From: Citrobacter sp. Awk 4
GTDB lineage: Bacteria; Pseudomonadota; Gammaproteobacteria; Enterobacterales; Enterobacteriaceae
Assembly (NCBI RefSeq): GCF_028069725.1
Contig: NZ_JANEWG010000009.1
Location: forward strand, 1 to 64,000
Direction of reading: 5' to 3'
DNA length: 64,000 nucleotides
The notes beneath the pieces are model-generated. The model did no database searches and was not told where the DNA came from. It saw nothing but the letters and a program-made list of their open reading frames with translations. The translations under genes were made by a program, and so were the position numbers. This document shows, piece by piece, positions 39,829-51,299 of the stretch. The number at the start of each line of letters is the position of its first letter. Position 1 is the stretch's first letter.

Positions 39829-39839
39829 GCATCAAAAAA

Positions 39840-39911
39840 TGCCGGATGGCGGCTTTCGCCTTATCCGGCCTACTTAACCTGTAGGCCCGATAAGCGCTAG
39901 CGCCATCGGGC
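39840..39911. repeat. BIME: paired REP elements after ldtB
   Basis: Two inverted REP units, GCCGGATGGCGGC...TTATCCGGCCTAC and GTAGGCCCGATAAGCG...GCCATCGGGCA, in the gap between convergent ldtB and ybiR. Confidence 0.85.
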
Positions 39912-39918
39912 ACAATCC

Positions 39919-41028
39919 TCACATCAACAGCAACAATCCATACCCTACCAACGCCGCCCATACCAACATCGGTAACGAATACAGATGGAAACGCCACCAG
40001 ATGCGTCGGTCGTTTGCCATGCGTAATGCAATCAGATTTGCCAACGAGCCCGGTAACAGGCCAAAACCACCGACATTGACAGCCCATGCCAGCAGCAGTG
40101 TAGGCGGTACATAGTTCAACAGTAAAATCGTCGTGGGCACGTTGCTGATAAATTGCGACAGTCCGATAGCCGTCAGCCAAAGTCCCGGCCCGGAAAGGGT
40201 GCCGATATGGACTGAAATCGCCTGCAACGCGGGCAGCTGAGTTAGTAAATGGACGTCGATAAACATCGCCATGAACACCAGCAACAACGTCCAGTCCACG
40301 CTGAACACGACGCGGCGCGCCAGCATCAGAAATCCTGCCGCCACAATCACCAGCCCCCACAGCTCCTGCTTCAGTTCCAGCGCGCTCAGAAAGACGATGT
40401 ACAGCCCGAGACAGCTCCACACCAGGTGCGGCTGCCAGTCTGGCGAGCGCGTCCCGGTATGGTATTGCAGCGCTTTCGCCGGAAAACAGAACCAGCACAG
40501 CGCCAGTAAGGTCAGCATCATTGCGACAGCAAGCGGTAGCATCTGCCAGGTAAAGGCGGTAAATGAGAGGCCAGAACGCCCCCACAGTAGAATATTTTGC
40601 GGGTTGCCAATGGGAGTGAGCAGTGAACCGGCATTCACCGCCAGCGCTTCAAAAATGATCAGCCGATTGACCGGAATCGCACACAGTTTTTTGAGGGTAA
40701 TGGTGAGAGGGACCACGATAAATAACGCCACATCGTTGGTCAGAAACGTCGACAGTCCTGCGGCCGCCAGCACCATAAACATCGCCAGACGGCGCTCGGT
40801 CGCAAACCGGCGGGTCATTCTGCGCCCCAGGACGTCAAAGTAGCCGCTCAGTTCCACCCCTTTTGTCAGCAGCATTAAACCACTGAGGGTAATAATGGTA
40901 TGCCAGTCAATGGCAGCGAACCAACGACGAGGGGCAAACGGTACACAAAAACTTAAGCCAATCCCGATAATCAACAACAACTGAAAAAAACGATCGCGCC
41001 TGAGCGCGCGCAAAAAGGGAAGACTCAT
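39919..41028 (-). CDS. ybiR: Membrane anion transporter-like protein YbiR
   Basis: A 369-aa membrane protein with about 10-11 hydrophobic segments, related to the ArsB/NhaD/SLC13 superfamily. The repeats carry [15 protein letters not shown] near residue 95 and [17 protein letters not shown] near residue 290, which are the hairpin motifs of that family. The substrate is unknown. Its ATG overlaps the mntR stop (ATGA), so it is co-transcribed with the manganese regulator, which hints at a role in metal or anion balance. Confidence 0.9.
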   Translation of the reverse strand: MSLPFLRALRRDRFFQLLLIIGIGLSFCVPFAPRRWFAAIDWHTIITLSGLMLLTKGVELSGYFDVLGRRMTRRFATERRLAMFMVLAAAGLSTFLTNDVALFIVVPLTITLKKLCAIPVNRLIIFEALAVNAGSLLTPIGNPQNILLWGRSGLSFTAFTWQMLPLAVAMMLTLLALCWFCFPAKALQYHTGTRSPDWQPHLVWSCLGLYIVFLSALELKQELWGLVIVAAGFLMLARRVVFSVDWTLLLVFMAMFIDVHLLTQLPALQAISVHIGTLSGPGLWLTAIGLSQFISNVPTTILLLNYVPPTLLLAWAVNVGGFGLLPGSLANLIALRMANDRRIWWRFHLYSLPMLVWAALVGYGLLLLM

Positions 41029-41498
41029 TCAGATGTGGTTCCGTTCTTTTGTGTAAACAGCCGAAAAGCCTCCAGCGTTTCCTGACTCACGTGATGCTCC
41101 ATTCCCTCTGCATCACGACGTGCAATGTCCGCACTTATGCCAAGCACCAGCAGAAAATTTTCAACGATCTGATGTCGCTCACGGGTCTCTTGCGCCAGTT
41201 TCTCCCCTTCCGGGGTCAGGAACACCCCACGCCAGGGGATCATTTCAATCAGCCCGACGGTCGCCAGACGCTTAAGCATTTTGGCGACGGTGGGTTGCGA
41301 AACACCGAGTCGGGCCGCCATATCGACCTGACGCGCCTCACCGACCTCGATGATTAAGTCGGAAATCAGCTCAATATAGTCATCAATCAATTCACGACGG
41401 TGCGCTTCCCGGACCTGGCGAAACCCCTCGACATGTTCCTCGACATTCACTAATTGCGTCACTTTTTTTGTTGTTGGCGTACCTGCGCGACGACTCAT
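41025..41498 (-). CDS. mntR: Manganese-responsive regulator MntR
   Basis: A 157-aa DtxR-family metalloregulator that represses mntH and mntS and activates the exporter mntP when manganese is high. The winged helix contains [20 protein letters not shown]. The metal site and dimer domain include [11 protein letters not shown] with Glu and His ligands. The MSRRAG start has GGGGAA upstream and matches E. coli; a start 78 nt upstream is rejected. It is divergent from mntS, with an MntR box in the gap. Confidence 0.95.
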   Translation of the reverse strand: MSRRAGTPTTKKVTQLVNVEEHVEGFRQVREAHRRELIDDYIELISDLIIEVGEARQVDMAARLGVSQPTVAKMLKRLATVGLIEMIPWRGVFLTPEGEKLAQETRERHQIVENFLLVLGISADIARRDAEGMEHHVSQETLEAFRLFTQKNGTTSE

Positions 41499-41607
41499 TC
41501 TGCTTCCCCATGACTGTGACGCGTTGACTGTATCTAATGTAAGAGAAGCCATTGTAAACCAGAGTTGTCCTGGCACAAAAAATTAACGTTTTAGCAATAG
41601 CTATATA

Positions 41608-41625
41608 ATATAGCCTGTGCTATAT
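41608..41625. promoter_or_regulatory. MntR box and mntS promoter
   Basis: ATATAGC-CTGT-GCTATAT is a perfect inverted repeat close to the MntR consensus (ACATAGC-N4-GCTATGT). It overlaps the end of a TATAAT -10 element at 41604-41609 that points to mntS, so bound MntR would block mntS transcription. Confidence 0.8.
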
Positions 41626-41684
41626 CTGTATGTAATACAGTCATCCCTCAAGGATTGATGGGATCGATAAGTCAGGAGGTTTAT

Positions 41685-41813
41685 ATGAACGAATTCAAGA
41701 GGTGCATGCGCGTGTTTAGTCACTCTCCCTTTAAGGTACGGTTAATGCTGATCTCAATGCTGTGCGATATGATCAACGGCAAACCAGAGCAGGATAAGCC
41801 CTCCTCACACTAG
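41685..41813 (+). CDS. mntS: Small manganese protein MntS
   Basis: A 42-aa protein (MNEFKRCMRVFSHSPFKVRL at the start) nearly identical to E. coli MntS, which raises usable manganese when it is scarce, in part by restraining the exporter MntP. A strong ribosome site (CAGGAGG) precedes the ATG. Its gene was first described in E. coli as the RNA RybA. It is divergent from mntR and repressed by it. Confidence 0.95.
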   Translation: MNEFKRCMRVFSHSPFKVRLMLISMLCDMINGKPEQDKPSSH

Positions 41814-41835
41814 TGCGGCGTCGCGGTACGCCGCA
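41814..41835 (+). terminator. Hairpin directly after mntS
   Basis: TGCGGCGT-N6-ACGCCGCA followed by TCATTTTC, immediately after the stop. The remaining gap to opgE (to 42080) shows no other gene. Confidence 0.65.
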
Positions 41836-42080
41836 TCATTTTCGTCCCTCCACCACAGATCATTTTCTCGGCTCAGCGCAAATACCCCTTCTTTTTGTCT
41901 GATTTTCTACTTCCTTCGCAAAACATTTTCGTTGTAGTAGTTGACCAAAACATAAGTAGGTTCTATCTTCTTGCATCCCTGCATATATTGCGGCACGCAG
42001 ATACCCTCTTCACGCACTCTCAGGCAGGCATTAACCCTTTGCGCCAGGGTAAGCACATGGCGTTTTTGTAATAGTGGCAT

Positions 42081-43664
42081 ATGAATTTAACCCTCAAAGA
42101 CTCGCTTATTGCCCGCAGCCGGGTCATTAACCCGTGGACGGCCTTTTACTTTTTACAATCTTTGCTGATTAACCTCGCACTGGGTTACCCTCTTAGCGTG
42201 CTCTATAGCGCGGCCTTTACCTGTATATTGCTGCTGCTGTGGCGTAGCGCGCCGCGTACGCAAAAGGTATTGATCGGCGTGTGTTCACTGATCGCCGCCA
42301 TGTATTTCCCGTTCGGTCAGGCATACGGTTCGCCCAACTTTAATACCTTGCTGGCGATGCATTCGACCAACATGGAAGAGTCGACCGAGATCCTGACGAT
42401 CTTCCCGTGGTACAACTACCTGGTGGCTGTCTTCATTTTTGCGCTGGGCGTGATTGCCATTCGCCGCAAAAAAGAGACCGAAAAGAAACCCTGGAATACG
42501 CTCAACAGCCTGTGCCTGCTGTTTAGCATCATTACGTTCTTTGTTACCCCCGTAGAAAACCTGGCATGGGGCGGCGTCTTTAAACTGAAAGATACGGGTT
42601 ACCCGGTATTCCGCTTCGTCAAAGACGTTATCGTCAATAACAATGAGGTGATTGACGAACAGGCGCGAATGGCGAAACTGGCCGGGATGAAGGACACCTG
42701 GACGGTGACGGCGGTCAAACCCAAATACCATACCTATGTGGTGGTGATTGGCGAAAGTGCGCGCCGGGACGCGTTGGGCGCGTTTGGCGGTCACTGGGAT
42801 AACACCCCTTTTGCCAGCACGGTCAACGGTAATATTTTTATGGATTACGTTGCGGCAAGCGGATCTACACAAAAATCCCTTGGCCTGACGCTAAACCGTG
42901 TGGTGGACAATCAACCGCAGTATCAGGATAACTTTGTGACGCTGGCCAACCGCGCCGGTTTCCAGACATGGTGGTTCTCAAACCAAGGGCAAATAGGCGA
43001 GTACGACACGGCCATCGCCAGTATTGCGAAGCGTGCTGACGAAGTGCACTTCCTGAAAGACGGTAACTTTGAAGCGAACAAAAATGCGCGTGACGAAGCG
43101 CTGTTAAAAATGACCGCCCAGGTACTCGAAACCGAGCATACGCAGCCACAGCTTATTGTCCTGCATTTAATGGGATCTCATCCCCAGGCCTGCGATCGTA
43201 CGCAAGGTAAATACACGGAATTCGTGCAGTCAAAAGAGACGTCCTGTTATCTCTACACCATGACGCAAACCGACGACCTGCTGCGCCAGCTGTACGAGCA
43301 GTTGCGCAATAGCGGTAACAGTTTCTCGATGGTCTATTTCTCCGATCACGGTCTGGCGTTTAAAGAGCGTGGAAAAGAGGTGCAATATCTGGCGCATGAT
43401 GATCAGTTCCAGCAGAACTTCCAGGTGCCGTTTATGGTTTTATCCAGCGATGATAAAGCGCACCGCAAAATCAAAGCGCGTCGTTCCGCTAATGACTTCC
43501 TGGGCTTTTTCGCACAATGGACCGGGATCAGCGCAAAAGAGATAAGCCTCAAATACCGCTTCCTCTCCGAACAAAAAGCGGGGCCTATTTTCATCACCAA
43601 CTTCAAGTTACAGAAGGTGGATTACAACCATCTGGGCACTGACATCTTCGACACCAAATCGTAA
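42081..43664 (+). CDS. opgE: Phosphoethanolamine transferase OpgE (YbiP)
   Basis: A 527-aa inner-membrane enzyme of the EptA/sulfatase fold that adds phosphoethanolamine to osmoregulated periplasmic glucans. About five membrane segments lie in the first 165 residues, then a periplasmic catalytic domain with the metal motifs VVIGESARRDALGAFG, a nucleophile region GSTQKSLG, HLMGSHP and YFSDHG. Length equals E. coli. Confidence 0.93.
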   Translation: MNLTLKDSLIARSRVINPWTAFYFLQSLLINLALGYPLSVLYSAAFTCILLLLWRSAPRTQKVLIGVCSLIAAMYFPFGQAYGSPNFNTLLAMHSTNMEESTEILTIFPWYNYLVAVFIFALGVIAIRRKKETEKKPWNTLNSLCLLFSIITFFVTPVENLAWGGVFKLKDTGYPVFRFVKDVIVNNNEVIDEQARMAKLAGMKDTWTVTAVKPKYHTYVVVIGESARRDALGAFGGHWDNTPFASTVNGNIFMDYVAASGSTQKSLGLTLNRVVDNQPQYQDNFVTLANRAGFQTWWFSNQGQIGEYDTAIASIAKRADEVHFLKDGNFEANKNARDEALLKMTAQVLETEHTQPQLIVLHLMGSHPQACDRTQGKYTEFVQSKETSCYLYTMTQTDDLLRQLYEQLRNSGNSFSMVYFSDHGLAFKERGKEVQYLAHDDQFQQNFQVPFMVLSSDDKAHRKIKARRSANDFLGFFAQWTGISAKEISLKYRFLSEQKAGPIFITNFKLQKVDYNHLGTDIFDTKS

Positions 43665-43715
43665 TAACCGAACGGGGAGATGCCATATCGCCCCGCCTCT
43701 TTCGCCATTTTCAGG

Positions 43716-43747
43716 CAAAAAAAATCCGCCCCGAGAGGCGGATTTTT
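43716..43747. terminator. Bidirectional terminator between opgE and ompX
   Basis: AAAAATCCGCC-CCGAGA-GGCGGATTTTT, with A and T runs on the two sides, between convergent genes. Confidence 0.85.
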
Positions 43748-43763
43748 CATATCACCGTCGTGA

Positions 43764-44279
43764 TTAGAAGCGGTAACCAACACCCGCGATCCAGGTGCCA
43801 ACATCAACGCTACGAATACGGCTCTGCTCGTAGGAGAAGTCCAGAGCAACGTTTTCGATCGGGTTGAACTGAACACCGGCACCGTAGGAGAAACCGTAAT
43901 CACTGGTGTCGTGTTTGTCAGTCGGTAAATTCGTTTCCTGGAATTTACCGTAGCCAACACCAACTACACCGTAGATGCTTGCCCAGTCGTTCAGACGGTA
44001 AGCCGGACCAGCGGTGAGGCCGTAATACTGGGTTTTGTTGTAATCGCCTGCACTGTTAGTACGACTTTTTTCGGTGTAGGTGAAGGAACCAATTACGCCC
44101 AGCGGGTTGTTGTCCTGCTCGTAACGATACTTCAGGTTAAAACCGCCCATTTTGTTAGCCTGGCCCTGAGCATCGCTCTGAGCGTAACCACCAGTAACGG
44201 TAGAAGTAGCAGCTACAGCAGTACCTGCGGAAATAGCCAGAACAGCGGCCAGTGCTGAAAGACATGCAATTTTTTTCAT
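43764..44279 (-). CDS. ompX: Outer membrane protein OmpX
   Basis: A 171-aa eight-stranded outer-membrane beta-barrel with a signal peptide of 23 residues (AVA-ATSTV) and a C-terminal Phe (GVGYRF), as the BAM machine requires. Close to E. coli OmpX except in the loops (for example QETNLPTDKHD). The ATG has GAGGTGG upstream; in E. coli this region is the target of the sRNA CyaR, which probably holds here. Confidence 0.96.
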   Translation of the reverse strand: MKKIACLSALAAVLAISAGTAVAATSTVTGGYAQSDAQGQANKMGGFNLKYRYEQDNNPLGVIGSFTYTEKSRTNSAGDYNKTQYYGLTAGPAYRLNDWASIYGVVGVGYGKFQETNLPTDKHDTSDYGFSYGAGVQFNPIENVALDFSYEQSRIRSVDVGTWIAGVGYRF

Positions 44280-44632
44280 AACCACCTCAAATGTGCTTCA
44301 AGTAAATCCTAAGTTTTAAATATATCAAAAATTGATGAGAAACTCTTTGCGATTCACGATGTCTAACGAAGCCTTTCATGTAACAAAACATTTCCAATGC
44401 CCGCTATCTCTTTCAAATAACATCGTTTTTCCGAATAATCACACCATTATTACGCGCAAAACATGGCACATTCATCCAGATAAATCCTAATCACACAGCT
44501 TATTAATCCATCAACCGACGCCCATTTTACGGATTTTCTGGAATTTTTTTTCAACGAATACTCAACCGCCAGAGGGTTATTTCCTTTACACTCCCCTTTT
44601 ACTTTTCTACACATTTATTGACAGGAGAAAGG
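44280..44632. other. Intergenic region between divergent ompX and rhtA
   Basis: 353 bp, AT-rich, with no ORF of note. It must contain the promoters of both genes. On the minus strand TATATT about 45 nt before the ompX ATG could be a -10 element. I see no other defined structure. Confidence 0.5.
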
Positions 44633-45520
44633 ATGCCGGGGTCGTCACGAAAAACGCAAGTCTGGTTACCCATCTTGGTTTTACTTATTGCCATGTCCTC
44701 GATTCAAAGCGGGGCTTCACTGGCGAAAACACTGTTCCCTCTCGTTGGCGCGCCGGGCGTTACAGCGCTGCGCCTTGCATTGGGTACATTAATCCTTATC
44801 GCGTTCTTTAAACCCTGGCGTCTGCGTTTTGCAAAAGAACAACGTCTTCCCCTGGTGTTTTATGGGCTGTCGCTGGGGGGAATGAACTACCTCTTTTATC
44901 TTTCGATCCAGACGGTGCCGCTGGGTATCGCCGTTGCCCTGGAATTCACCGGCCCCCTTGCGGTGGCCCTGTTTTCTTCACGACGTCCTGTTGATTTTAT
45001 TTGGGTGGCGCTGGCTGTTCTCGGACTGTGGTTTCTGTTGCCGCTGGGGCAGGACGTCTCTCATGTAGATCTCACCGGCGCGTTACTGGCGCTTGGGGCC
45101 GGAATCTGCTGGGCGGTCTATATTCTCACCGGACACCGCGCGGGAGAGGAGCACGGTCCCGCCACCGTCGCGGTAGGTTCACTCATTGCCGCTATGGTTT
45201 TTGTCCCACTTGGCGCCATCCAGGCGGGTGATGCCCTGTGGCACTGGTCGATTATCCCATTAGGTCTGGCTGTGGCTGTCCTTTCCACAGCACTGCCCTA
45301 CTCGCTGGAGATGATTGCGCTGACACGCCTGCCCACACGCACATTTGGCACGCTGATGAGTATGGAGCCTGCCCTGGCCGCCGTTTCCGGGATGATCTTC
45401 CTCGGGGAGACGCTGACGCTGGTACAGACGCTGGCCTTATGTGCCATCATTGCGGCATCAATGGGCTCAACGCTCACCCTGCGGCGTGAAACTCAAATTA
45501 AGCAGGTCGATATTAATTAA
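44633..45520 (+). CDS. rhtA: Threonine/homoserine exporter RhtA
   Basis: A 295-aa inner-membrane exporter with 10 segments and two EamA (drug/metabolite transporter) repeats. It exports threonine, homoserine and related amino acids. The start MPGSS, with ACAGGAG upstream, matches E. coli length; an in-frame start 15 nt before it overlaps the ribosome site. Highly similar to E. coli, including LPTRTFGTLMSMEPALAAVSG in the last repeat. Confidence 0.94.
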   Translation: MPGSSRKTQVWLPILVLLIAMSSIQSGASLAKTLFPLVGAPGVTALRLALGTLILIAFFKPWRLRFAKEQRLPLVFYGLSLGGMNYLFYLSIQTVPLGIAVALEFTGPLAVALFSSRRPVDFIWVALAVLGLWFLLPLGQDVSHVDLTGALLALGAGICWAVYILTGHRAGEEHGPATVAVGSLIAAMVFVPLGAIQAGDALWHWSIIPLGLAVAVLSTALPYSLEMIALTRLPTRTFGTLMSMEPALAAVSGMIFLGETLTLVQTLALCAIIAASMGSTLTLRRETQIKQVDIN

Positions 45521-45528
45521 CTTCGCCG

Positions 45529-45557
45529 TTCTGCATGATGTGTATCATCATGCAGAA
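45529..45557. terminator. Perfect 12-bp hairpin after rhtA
   Basis: TTCTGCATGATG-TGTAT-CATCATGCAGAA, 9 nt after the rhtA stop and followed by TATTCCC. Likely terminator. Confidence 0.65.
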
Positions 45558-45683
45558 TATTCCCCCTTGCAGAACCGTCTGATATCCTTTTATTTTTGAC
45601 GTTCTCATTGGCATATTTCTTCTCATTTTCACCCCCTGATTTAAATAAGCAACAAACGCGCAACAAAACAGCCATCTATTTAA

Positions 45684-46325
<642 letters not shown>

Positions 46326-46350
46326 GCACGTCATAAGTACTTCCTCTGAT

Positions 46351-46375
46351 AACCCTCGCTCTGGCGGGGGTTTTG
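46351..46375 (+). terminator. Terminator of dps
   Basis: AACCCTCGC-TCTG-GCGGGGGTT followed by TTGC, 25 nt after the dps stop. Confidence 0.8.
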
Positions 46376-46518
46376 CACTTTTATGGTGCACCAATGGCGA
46401 TCCCCCCTCTATTAAAGTGAATTAATTGTAATAATCACTTCACACAATCGTTAATGAAAGATTGTTTTAGCAACAATTTTTACGCTAAATAGTCGTACCG
46501 TTTGCACCAGGACAATTC

Positions 46519-46548
46519 TGCACTAATTCAGTGCCCCAAAACGGTGCG
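46519..46548. promoter_or_regulatory. Two overlapping NtrC sites upstream of glnH
   Basis: TGCACTAATTCAGTGCC (46519-46535) and TGCCCCAAAACGGTGCG (46532-46548) both fit the NtrC pattern TGCACC-N4-TGGTGCA with a few mismatches. Their centres lie about 121 and 108 nt before the predicted sigma-54 start, in agreement with the sites known at E. coli glnHp2. Confidence 0.75.
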
Positions 46549-46603
46549 AAGCGTCGACTTTGCCATGCTTATTGTGCAACGACATAAAATACATGCTTGT
46601 TAA

Positions 46604-47437
<834 letters not shown>

Positions 47438-47461
47438 AACAGCCTGAATATCGGCTCGTCG

Positions 47462-47493
47462 TGCCCGGTGGCGCTCATGCTTACCGGGCCTAC
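47462..47493. repeat. REP element between glnH and glnP
   Basis: TGCCCGGTGGCGCTCATGCT continuing to TACCGGGCCTAC. Inside an operon, such hairpins often raise expression of the upstream gene (here the abundant binding protein). Confidence 0.8.
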
Positions 47494-47562
47494 GTTTTAG
47501 CCCCTGTCCGCATCGGCAGCATGGGCATTTGAATAAATTCACCACGGTAACAGGAACGACAT

Positions 47563-48222
47563 ATGCAGTTTGACTGGAGTGCCATCTGGCCCGCCATTCC
47601 GCTTCTCATTGAAGGCGCCAAAATGACCTTGTGGATCTCGGTCCTCGGTCTGGCCGGCGGTTTGGTTATCGGGCTGGCAGCAGGGTTTGCGCGCACCTTT
47701 GGCGGTTGGATTGCCAACCACGTCGCGCTGGTCTTTATTGAAGTGATCCGCGGTACGCCGATTGTCGTGCAGGTAATGTTTATCTACTTCGCATTGCCAA
47801 TGGCGTTTAACGATCTGCGGATTGACCCGTTCAGCGCCGCCGTCGTCACCATCATGATCAACTCAGGTGCCTACATCGCCGAGATTACGCGTGGGGCCGT
47901 GCTCTCAATCCATAAAGGTTTCAGCGAAGCCGGGCTGGCGCTTGGGCTCTCTCGCACAGAAACCATTCGTCATGTCATTTTACCACTTGCGCTGCGCCGT
48001 ATGCTGCCGCCGCTGGGTAACCAGTGGATCATCAGCATTAAAGATACCTCACTGTTCATTGTGATCGGCGTGGCTGAACTCACCCGTCAGGGCCAGGAGA
48101 TCATTGCCGGTAATTTCCGCGCACTGGAAATCTGGAGCGCCGTTGCGGTGTTCTACCTGATCATTACGCTGGTACTGAGCTTTATTCTGCGTCGTCTGGA
48201 AAGAAGGATGAAAATCCTGTGA
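47563..48222 (+). CDS. glnP: Glutamine ABC importer permease GlnP
   Basis: A 219-aa inner-membrane permease of the HisM type with five segments. The coupling motif is [20 protein letters not shown] near residue 125. It forms the translocation pore with itself and pairs with GlnQ. The last 4 nt overlap the glnQ start. Confidence 0.96.
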   Translation: MQFDWSAIWPAIPLLIEGAKMTLWISVLGLAGGLVIGLAAGFARTFGGWIANHVALVFIEVIRGTPIVVQVMFIYFALPMAFNDLRIDPFSAAVVTIMINSGAYIAEITRGAVLSIHKGFSEAGLALGLSRTETIRHVILPLALRRMLPPLGNQWIISIKDTSLFIVIGVAELTRQGQEIIAGNFRALEIWSAVAVFYLIITLVLSFILRRLERRMKIL

Positions 48223-48941
48223 TTGAATTTAAAAACGTCTCTAAGCATTTTGGTCCAACCCAGGTGCTGCATAATATCGATCTGAACATTAAGCAGGGCG
48301 AAGTGGTGGTCATTATCGGGCCATCAGGTTCCGGTAAATCCACCCTGCTGCGCTGCATTAATAAACTCGAAGAGATTACCTCCGGCGATCTGATCGTCGA
48401 TGGTCTGAAAGTGAACGATCCGAAGGTGGACGAGCGTTTAATCCGCCAGGAAGCCGGGATGGTGTTTCAGCAGTTCTATCTCTTCCCGCATCTGACAGCG
48501 CTGGAAAACGTCATGTTTGGTCCACAACGCGTGCGCGGAGCTTCCAAAGCAGAGGCTGAAAAACTGGCCAAAGAGCTGCTGGCGAAAGTCGGGCTGGCAG
48601 AACGTGCGCATCACTACCCTTCAGAGCTTTCCGGCGGCCAGCAACAGCGCGTGGCGATCGCCCGTGCGCTGGCGGTGAAACCTAAAATGATGCTGTTTGA
48701 TGAGCCTACCTCCGCACTGGATCCTGAACTGCGCCACGAAGTGCTGAAAGTGATGCAGGATCTGGCGGAAGAAGGCATGACGATGGTGATCGTAACGCAC
48801 GAAATCGGCTTCGCCGAGAAAGTGGCCTCGCGTCTGATCTTTATCGACAAAGGCCGCATTGCGGAGGACGGCAACCCGCAAACCCTGATTGAAAATCCAC
48901 CCAGTCAGCGTTTACAGGAATTTTTACAGCACGTCTCCTGA
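48219..48941 (+). CDS. glnQ: Glutamine importer ATPase GlnQ
   Basis: A 240-aa ABC ATPase: Walker A GPSGSGKS (residues 34-41), Q-loop FQQFYLFPH, signature LSGGQQQR, Walker [12 protein letters not shown] and the switch His in VTHE. Starts with GTG or ATT-like codons are common here; the start GTGATTGAATT overlaps the glnP end. It is followed by a strong terminator. Confidence 0.96.
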   Translation: MIEFKNVSKHFGPTQVLHNIDLNIKQGEVVVIIGPSGSGKSTLLRCINKLEEITSGDLIVDGLKVNDPKVDERLIRQEAGMVFQQFYLFPHLTALENVMFGPQRVRGASKAEAEKLAKELLAKVGLAERAHHYPSELSGGQQQRVAIARALAVKPKMMLFDEPTSALDPELRHEVLKVMQDLAEEGMTMVIVTHEIGFAEKVASRLIFIDKGRIAEDGNPQTLIENPPSQRLQEFLQHVS

Positions 48942-48952
48942 TCACCGCTCTG

Positions 48953-48979
48953 ACCTCCCTTCAGAAAGAAGGGAGGTTT
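48953..48979 (+). terminator. Terminator of glnHPQ
   Basis: ACCTCCCTTC-AGAAA-GAAGGGAGGT followed by TT, 11 nt after the glnQ stop. Confidence 0.75.
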
Positions 48980-49062
48980 CCCTGCGAATTGTCCCATTTC
49001 AAATCCTGCCTCCCCCATCCTCTATACTTATCCTTTTGTTGTACTTTCTCACTGGAGGAGTC

Positions 49063-51294
49063 ATGCGGTGGATCCTGTTCATCCTCTTCATTCTACTGGG
49101 CGCTCCCGCCCATGCAGTATCAATACCCGGCGTAACGACGGTCGCCCCGTCGCAACCAGGCGCGGCACCCACGGCAGAGCCGGATGTCGAACAAAAGAAA
49201 GCGGCCTATGCGGCGCTCGCGGACGTGCTGGAAAACGAGACGTCCCGTAAAGAACTGATTGCGCAGTTACGCAGTGTCGCGAAGACGCCACCGGCTGAAC
49301 CGGTGCCTAAAATCACGCCTCCCACGCTTGCTGAAGAAAAAACCGTGCTGGAGAATGTGACTGACATCAGTCGTCAATACGGCGATGCCCTCTCCGGGAA
49401 GTTTGCCCAACTCTATCGCAATATTACCGACTCCCCGCACAAGCCCTTCAATTCACACTCGTTTACCAATGCCCTGACCCATTTTTTAATGCTGGCGGCC
49501 GCTGTCTTCACGTTTTACTGGGTCATCCGTCTGTGCACGATGCCGCTGTATCGCAAAATGGGGCAATGGGCGCGTAACAAAAACCGCGATCGCAGTAACT
49601 GGCTACAGCTACCCGCAATGATTGTCGGCGCGTTTATTATCGACCTGCTCCTGCTGGCGCTGACGTTATTTGTCGGGCAGATACTGAGCGACAAAATGAA
49701 CGCCGGTAGTCGGACCATCGCATTTCAACAGAGTCTGTTTCTCAATGCGTTTGCGCTGATTGAATTTTTCAAGGCCATCCTGCGTCTGATATTTTGCCCG
49801 GCCGTGCCAGAGCTGCGTCCGTTTACTCTTCAGGATGCCGGAGCGCGCTACTGGAACCGGCGTTTAAGTTCACTCAGCAGTCTGATTGGCTATGGGCTGA
49901 TTGTCGCCGTCCCCATTATCTCCAACCAGGTGAATGTTCAGGTCGGGGCGATGGCCAACGTCATCATCATGCTGTGCATCACGCTATGGGCGCTGTATCT
50001 GATTTTCAAAAACAAGCGGGAGGTAACCCAGCATTTACTGGATCTGGCGGAACGTTCGCTGGCATTTTTTAGTCTGTTTATTCGCGCCTTTGCCCTGGTG
50101 TGGCACTGGCTGGCCAGCGCCTACTTCATCGTGCTGTTTTTCTTTTCGTTGTTTGATCCCGGCAATAGCCTGAAATTTATGATGGGCGCCACGGTGCGAA
50201 GTCTGATCATTGTCGGTGCCGCCGCGTTTATCTCAGGGGTGTTCTCTCGCTGGATAGCCAAAACCATCACCCTGTCTCCCGAAACGCAGCGAAACTACCC
50301 CGAACTGCAAAAACGGCTCAATAACTGGCTCTCGATGGCGCTGAAAGTGGCGCGATTCCTGACGGTCTGTATCGCCGCTATGTTACTGCTCAATGCCTGG
50401 GGCTTGTTCGACTTCTGGAACTGGCTGCATTACGGCGCTGGCGAAAAAACGGTGGATATCCTGATCCGCATTGCGCTGATTCTGTTTTTCTCTGCCATTG
50501 GCTGGACCGTACTGGCCAGCCTGATAGAAAACCGTCTGGCCTCCGATGTTCATGGGCGTCCACTGCCCAGCGCCCGCACACGTACGTTGCTCACGCTGTT
50601 TCGTAATGCGCTGGCGGTGATCATCAGTACCATCACCATCATGATTGTGCTCTCGGAAATCGGGGTCAATATCGCGCCGTTACTGGCAGGCGCCGGGGCG
50701 TTGGGGCTGGCGGTTTCATTCGGCTCGCAAACGCTGGTGAAAGATATTATTACCGGGATCTTTATCCAGTTTGAAAACGGCATGAACACCGGCGATTTGG
50801 TGACGATCGGGCCTTTAACCGGGACGGTAGAACGGATGTCTATTCGCTCAGTCGGCGTACGTCAGGATACCGGGGCTTATCATATTGTTCCGTGGTCATC
50901 GATTACCACCTTCGCTAACTTTGTACGCGGCATTGGTTCGGTCGTGGCGAATTATGATGTGGATCGTCATGAAGATGCCGACAAAGCGAACCAGGCGCTG
51001 AAAGACGCCGTCGCAGCGGTGATGGAAATAGAGGATGTGCGTGGTCTGATCATTGGCGAGCCGTCATTCTCCGGCATTGTGGGTTTAACCAATACCTCAT
51101 TTACGTTGCGCGTCTCGTTTACTACATTGCCGCTGAAGCAGTGGACTGTCCGCTTCGCGCTCGACACGCAGGTCAAAAAACATTTTGACCTCGCCAATAT
51201 CCGTACGCCGGTACAAACGTATCAGGTTCTACCGGCACCGACCGGGGGGACTGCGGCGGCAGAACCTCTGCCGCCTGACCAACCGACGCTATAG
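49063..51294 (+). CDS. ybiO: MscS-type mechanosensitive channel YbiO
   Basis: A 743-aa large MscS-family channel that relieves osmotic pressure. Signal peptide at residues 1-18 (APAHA-V), a periplasmic domain to about 140, then around 10-11 membrane segments. The MscS pore helix and beta domain lie near 535-700 (GAGALGLAVSFGSQTLVKDIITG, FENGMNTGDLVTIGPLTGTV). The ATG is chosen because GGAGGAG precedes it and it matches E. coli; an open frame runs further upstream into glnQ but is not used. Confidence 0.93.
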   Translation: MRWILFILFILLGAPAHAVSIPGVTTVAPSQPGAAPTAEPDVEQKKAAYAALADVLENETSRKELIAQLRSVAKTPPAEPVPKITPPTLAEEKTVLENVTDISRQYGDALSGKFAQLYRNITDSPHKPFNSHSFTNALTHFLMLAAAVFTFYWVIRLCTMPLYRKMGQWARNKNRDRSNWLQLPAMIVGAFIIDLLLLALTLFVGQILSDKMNAGSRTIAFQQSLFLNAFALIEFFKAILRLIFCPAVPELRPFTLQDAGARYWNRRLSSLSSLIGYGLIVAVPIISNQVNVQVGAMANVIIMLCITLWALYLIFKNKREVTQHLLDLAERSLAFFSLFIRAFALVWHWLASAYFIVLFFFSLFDPGNSLKFMMGATVRSLIIVGAAAFISGVFSRWIAKTITLSPETQRNYPELQKRLNNWLSMALKVARFLTVCIAAMLLLNAWGLFDFWNWLHYGAGEKTVDILIRIALILFFSAIGWTVLASLIENRLASDVHGRPLPSARTRTLLTLFRNALAVIISTITIMIVLSEIGVNIAPLLAGAGALGLAVSFGSQTLVKDIITGIFIQFENGMNTGDLVTIGPLTGTVERMSIRSVGVRQDTGAYHIVPWSSITTFANFVRGIGSVVANYDVDRHEDADKANQALKDAVAAVMEIEDVRGLIIGEPSFSGIVGLTNTSFTLRVSFTTLPLKQWTVRFALDTQVKKHFDLANIRTPVQTYQVLPAPTGGTAAAEPLPPDQPTL

Positions 51295-51299
51295 GCCGG

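Noticed and set aside
39788-40585. Open frame of 265 codons within ybiR in another frame on the same strand
   Set aside because: YbiR matches a known family over the whole stretch; the alternative product has no hydrophobic pattern or motif.
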